Made by a program: the position numbers and the translations under genes | Shown here: positions 62,480 to 64,000 of the stretch, one piece after another | How positions within the stretch are numbered: the first letter of the stretch is position 1 | Layout: the number at the start of each line of letters is the position of its first letter | The notes under the pieces: model-generated | Database searches by the model: none | Told to the model about the DNA's origin: nothing | Seen by the model: the letters and a program-made list of their open reading frames with translations, nothing else | Assembly (NCBI RefSeq): GCF_900696085.1 | Contig: NZ_CAADFC020000014.1 | Span: forward strand, 1-64,000 | Source: Bradyrhizobium ivorense | Lineage (GTDB): Bacteria > Pseudomonadota > Alphaproteobacteria > Rhizobiales > Xanthobacteraceae | Reading direction: 5' to 3' | DNA: 64,000 nt

Positions 62480-63258
62480 GGCTTGACTCCGGCATAGGGC
62501 TTGAACCAGGCGAGACCATCCGTGGTCTTGCCGCGCGGATTGTATTCGCAGCCGACGAAGCCGCCATAGCCGAGCCGGTCGAGCTCATCGAACAGGAACG
62601 GATAGTTCAGCTCCTCGCCGTCGGGCTCGTTGCGCGAGGGGATCGAGGCGATCTGGATGTGGCCGATGATCGGCATCATCTCGCGCAGCCGCATCGTGAC
62701 GTCGCCATGGATGATCTGGCAGTGATAGATGTCGAACTGCAGCTTCAGGTTCGGAATCTTCAGCTCGTTGATCAGGTCGCGGGCGAAGATGAAATCGTTG
62801 AGGAAGTAGCCGGGCACGTTGCGCGGATTGATCGGCTCGATCACGACGTCGAGGCCAAAAGCGGCGAAGAATTCCGCGGCATAGGCGACCGATTTGCGGA
62901 ACGCCGCCACTGCGCCGGGATCGCTACGGTTGGCGATGCCGGCCATTAGATGCAGCCGCTTGACGCCGGTTGCCTCGGCATAGGGCAGCGCGGTCTTCAG
63001 GCTCGCCTGCAGATCCGCAAAACGGTCCGGCAGCGCGGCAAATCCCTTTTCGCCGGCGTTCCAGTCGCCCGGCGGCAGGTTGAACAGCGCCTGCGTCAGC
63101 GCGGCGTCCTTGAGCCGCTTGCCGACCTCCGCGGCCGGATGGTCGTAGGGAAACAGGAATTCGACCGCGGTGAAGCCGGCTTTCGCGGCGGCCTCGAAGC
63201 GATCGAGGAATGGGACCTCGTTGAACATCATGGAAAGGTTGGCGGCAAAGCGGGGCAT
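62476..63258 (-). CDS. otnI: Hydroxypyruvate isomerase-like / 2-oxo-tetronate isomerase
   Basis: A 260-aa xylose-isomerase-like TIM barrel. RFAANLSMMFNEVPFLDRFEAAAKAGFTAVEFLFPY is the hallmark start; FGLDVVIEPINPRNVPGYFL and LQFDIYHCQIIHGDVT hold metal-binding Glu, Asp and His; GFVGCEYNPRGKTTDGLAW ends the barrel. In OtnK clusters this enzyme interconverts 2-oxo- and 3-oxo-tetronates. It overlaps otnK by 4 bp and follows the dehydrogenase gene by 9 bp. Confidence 0.9.
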   Translation of the reverse strand: MPRFAANLSMMFNEVPFLDRFEAAAKAGFTAVEFLFPYDHPAAEVGKRLKDAALTQALFNLPPGDWNAGEKGFAALPDRFADLQASLKTALPYAEATGVKRLHLMAGIANRSDPGAVAAFRKSVAYAAEFFAAFGLDVVIEPINPRNVPGYFLNDFIFARDLINELKIPNLKLQFDIYHCQIIHGDVTMRLREMMPIIGHIQIASIPSRNEPDGEELNYPFLFDELDRLGYGGFVGCEYNPRGKTTDGLAWFKPYAGVKP

Positions 63259-63267
63259 GGGATCCTC

Positions 63268-64000
63268 TTATTTATCGCCGGGGAGCTTGGTGCCGGTGAC
63301 CTGGGCGTACATCCGCGCCACCGAGGCGTCGTCGTCGCGGCCCATGCCGGCGGCCGACGTCATCAGGAACATCTGCAGCGCCGCGGCCGACACCGGCACC
63401 GGGAAGCGGGCGCTGCGCGCCATGTCCTGGATGATGCCGAGATCCTTCACGAAAATCTCGACCGCACTGCGCGGCGCATAGTCGCCGTCGAGCACATGCG
63501 GGATACGGTTCTCGAACATCCAGGAATTGCCGGCGGAGGCCGTGATCACCTCATAGACCTTGCGGATATCGAGGCCCTGCTTGGCGGCGAATGCGATCGC
63601 CTCCGAGGCGGCGGCGATGTGCACGCCGGCCAGCAGCTGGTTGATCATCTTGAAGGCGGCGCCCTGCCCGGCGGCATCGCCGAGCTCGTAGAGCTTTGCC
63701 GCCATCGCATCCAGCGCCGGCCGCGCCTTGGCGAACGCCGCCGCGCTGCCGGAGGCTAGGATGGTGAGCTCGCCCTGCGCGGCACGCTGCGCGCCGCCGG
63801 AGATCGGCGCGTCGAGATAATGCCGGCCAGTCGCCTCGAGCTGCTTTGCCAGCCGCCGCGCGATCTCCGGGTCCATGGTCGCCGAGGAGATGAACACGGC
63901 GTCCTTGGCCAGCGTCTCGGCGACGCCATCCTTGCCGAACAGGATCGCCTCGGTCTGCGCGGCATTGACGACCACGCTGACGACAATGTCGGCCTCTTTC
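63268..64000 (-). CDS. ltnD: NAD-binding beta-hydroxyacid dehydrogenase, LtnD-like (N-terminus outside window)
   Basis: Partial; about 244 residues are in the window and the frame is still open at base 64000 (EADIVVSVVVNAAQTE). Features of 3-hydroxyacid dehydrogenases: DAPISGGAQRAAQGELTILASG (substrate-binding SGG region) and GQGAAFKMINQLLAG with the catalytic Lys. The context with otnI and otnK fits L-threonate dehydrogenase (LtnD), which oxidises threonate at C2. The Rossmann GxGxxG part is off the edge. The expected aldolase/decarboxylase OtnC is not visible and may lie upstream. Confidence 0.85.
   Translation of the reverse strand, partial: KEADIVVSVVVNAAQTEAILFGKDGVAETLAKDAVFISSATMDPEIARRLAKQLEATGRHYLDAPISGGAQRAAQGELTILASGSAAAFAKARPALDAMAAKLYELGDAAGQGAAFKMINQLLAGVHIAAASEAIAFAAKQGLDIRKVYEVITASAGNSWMFENRIPHVLDGDYAPRSAVEIFVKDLGIIQDMARSARFPVPVSAAALQMFLMTSAAGMGRDDDASVARMYAQVTGTKLPGDK

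Overview
The window looks like chromosomal DNA of a Bradyrhizobium-like alphaproteobacterium (Nitrobacteraceae/Hyphomicrobiales). The evidence is very high GC, the combined his/hslVU locus, a ClpS2-type adaptor, DUF2585, DUF6285 and DUF1194 families, and dense families of palindromic intergenic repeats. I saw no rRNA, tRNA, CRISPR array or phage genes. I recognised no classical DNA-binding transcription factor in 64 kb; the only regulators are a hybrid histidine kinase, a chemoreceptor and a probable toxin-antitoxin antitoxin.

Layout. 1-546: truncated IS110-family (IS1111-type) element. 0.65-4.5 kb: paoABC-type periplasmic aldehyde oxidoreductase (minus strand). 4.9-8.8 kb: crotonase, exported 5'-nucleotidase, histone-deacetylase-like amidohydrolase, xseB. 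9.4-13.9 kb: dxs, a nucleoside deoxyribosyltransferase-like gene, tlyA and a TRAM-domain RNA methyltransferase, tightly packed. 14-18 kb: nucleotidyltransferase, a DUF1778/GNAT toxin-antitoxin pair, a DUF1194 von Willebrand protein, clpS2, a membrane protein. 18-19.7 kb: repeat-rich stretch with an IS5-family element. 19.7-29.3 kb: LpoA-like lipoprotein, rsmI, yraN, gshB, Tat-exported metallo-beta-lactamase-fold protein, comM/yifB, hybrid sensor kinase. 29.5-34.3 kb (minus): hisB-DUF2628-hisH-hisA-hisF-hisE-coaA. 34.5-37.5 kb (plus): hslV-GNAT-DUF2585-hslU. 37.5-38.9 kb: a complete IS1111-type element inserted in a palindromic repeat.

39-54 kb is rich in acyl-CoA metabolism: CoA ligase, two acyl-CoA dehydrogenases, three crotonases in the wider window (two here), an SDR, a phosphotransferase plus DUF6285 pair, VOC, flavin reductase, YghU-type GST, nitronate monooxygenase and a thiolase-like protein. 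The kinase/DUF6285 pair, SDR, CoA ligase and an acyl-CoA dehydrogenase of ACAD10/11 type together match the enzyme set of the Pseudomonas LvaABCDE pathway. That pathway activates a 4-hydroxyacyl-CoA by phosphorylation and then eliminates the phosphate. I regard this as the most interesting part of the window.

54.4-58.8 kb: RND efflux pump and adaptor (minus). 59.3-61.0 kb: chemoreceptor. 61.2-64 kb: otnK-otnI-ltnD-like four-carbon acid-sugar catabolism genes, the last running off the end. Intergenic regions carry at least four families of REP-like palindromes. Both IS1111-type elements abut such palindromes.
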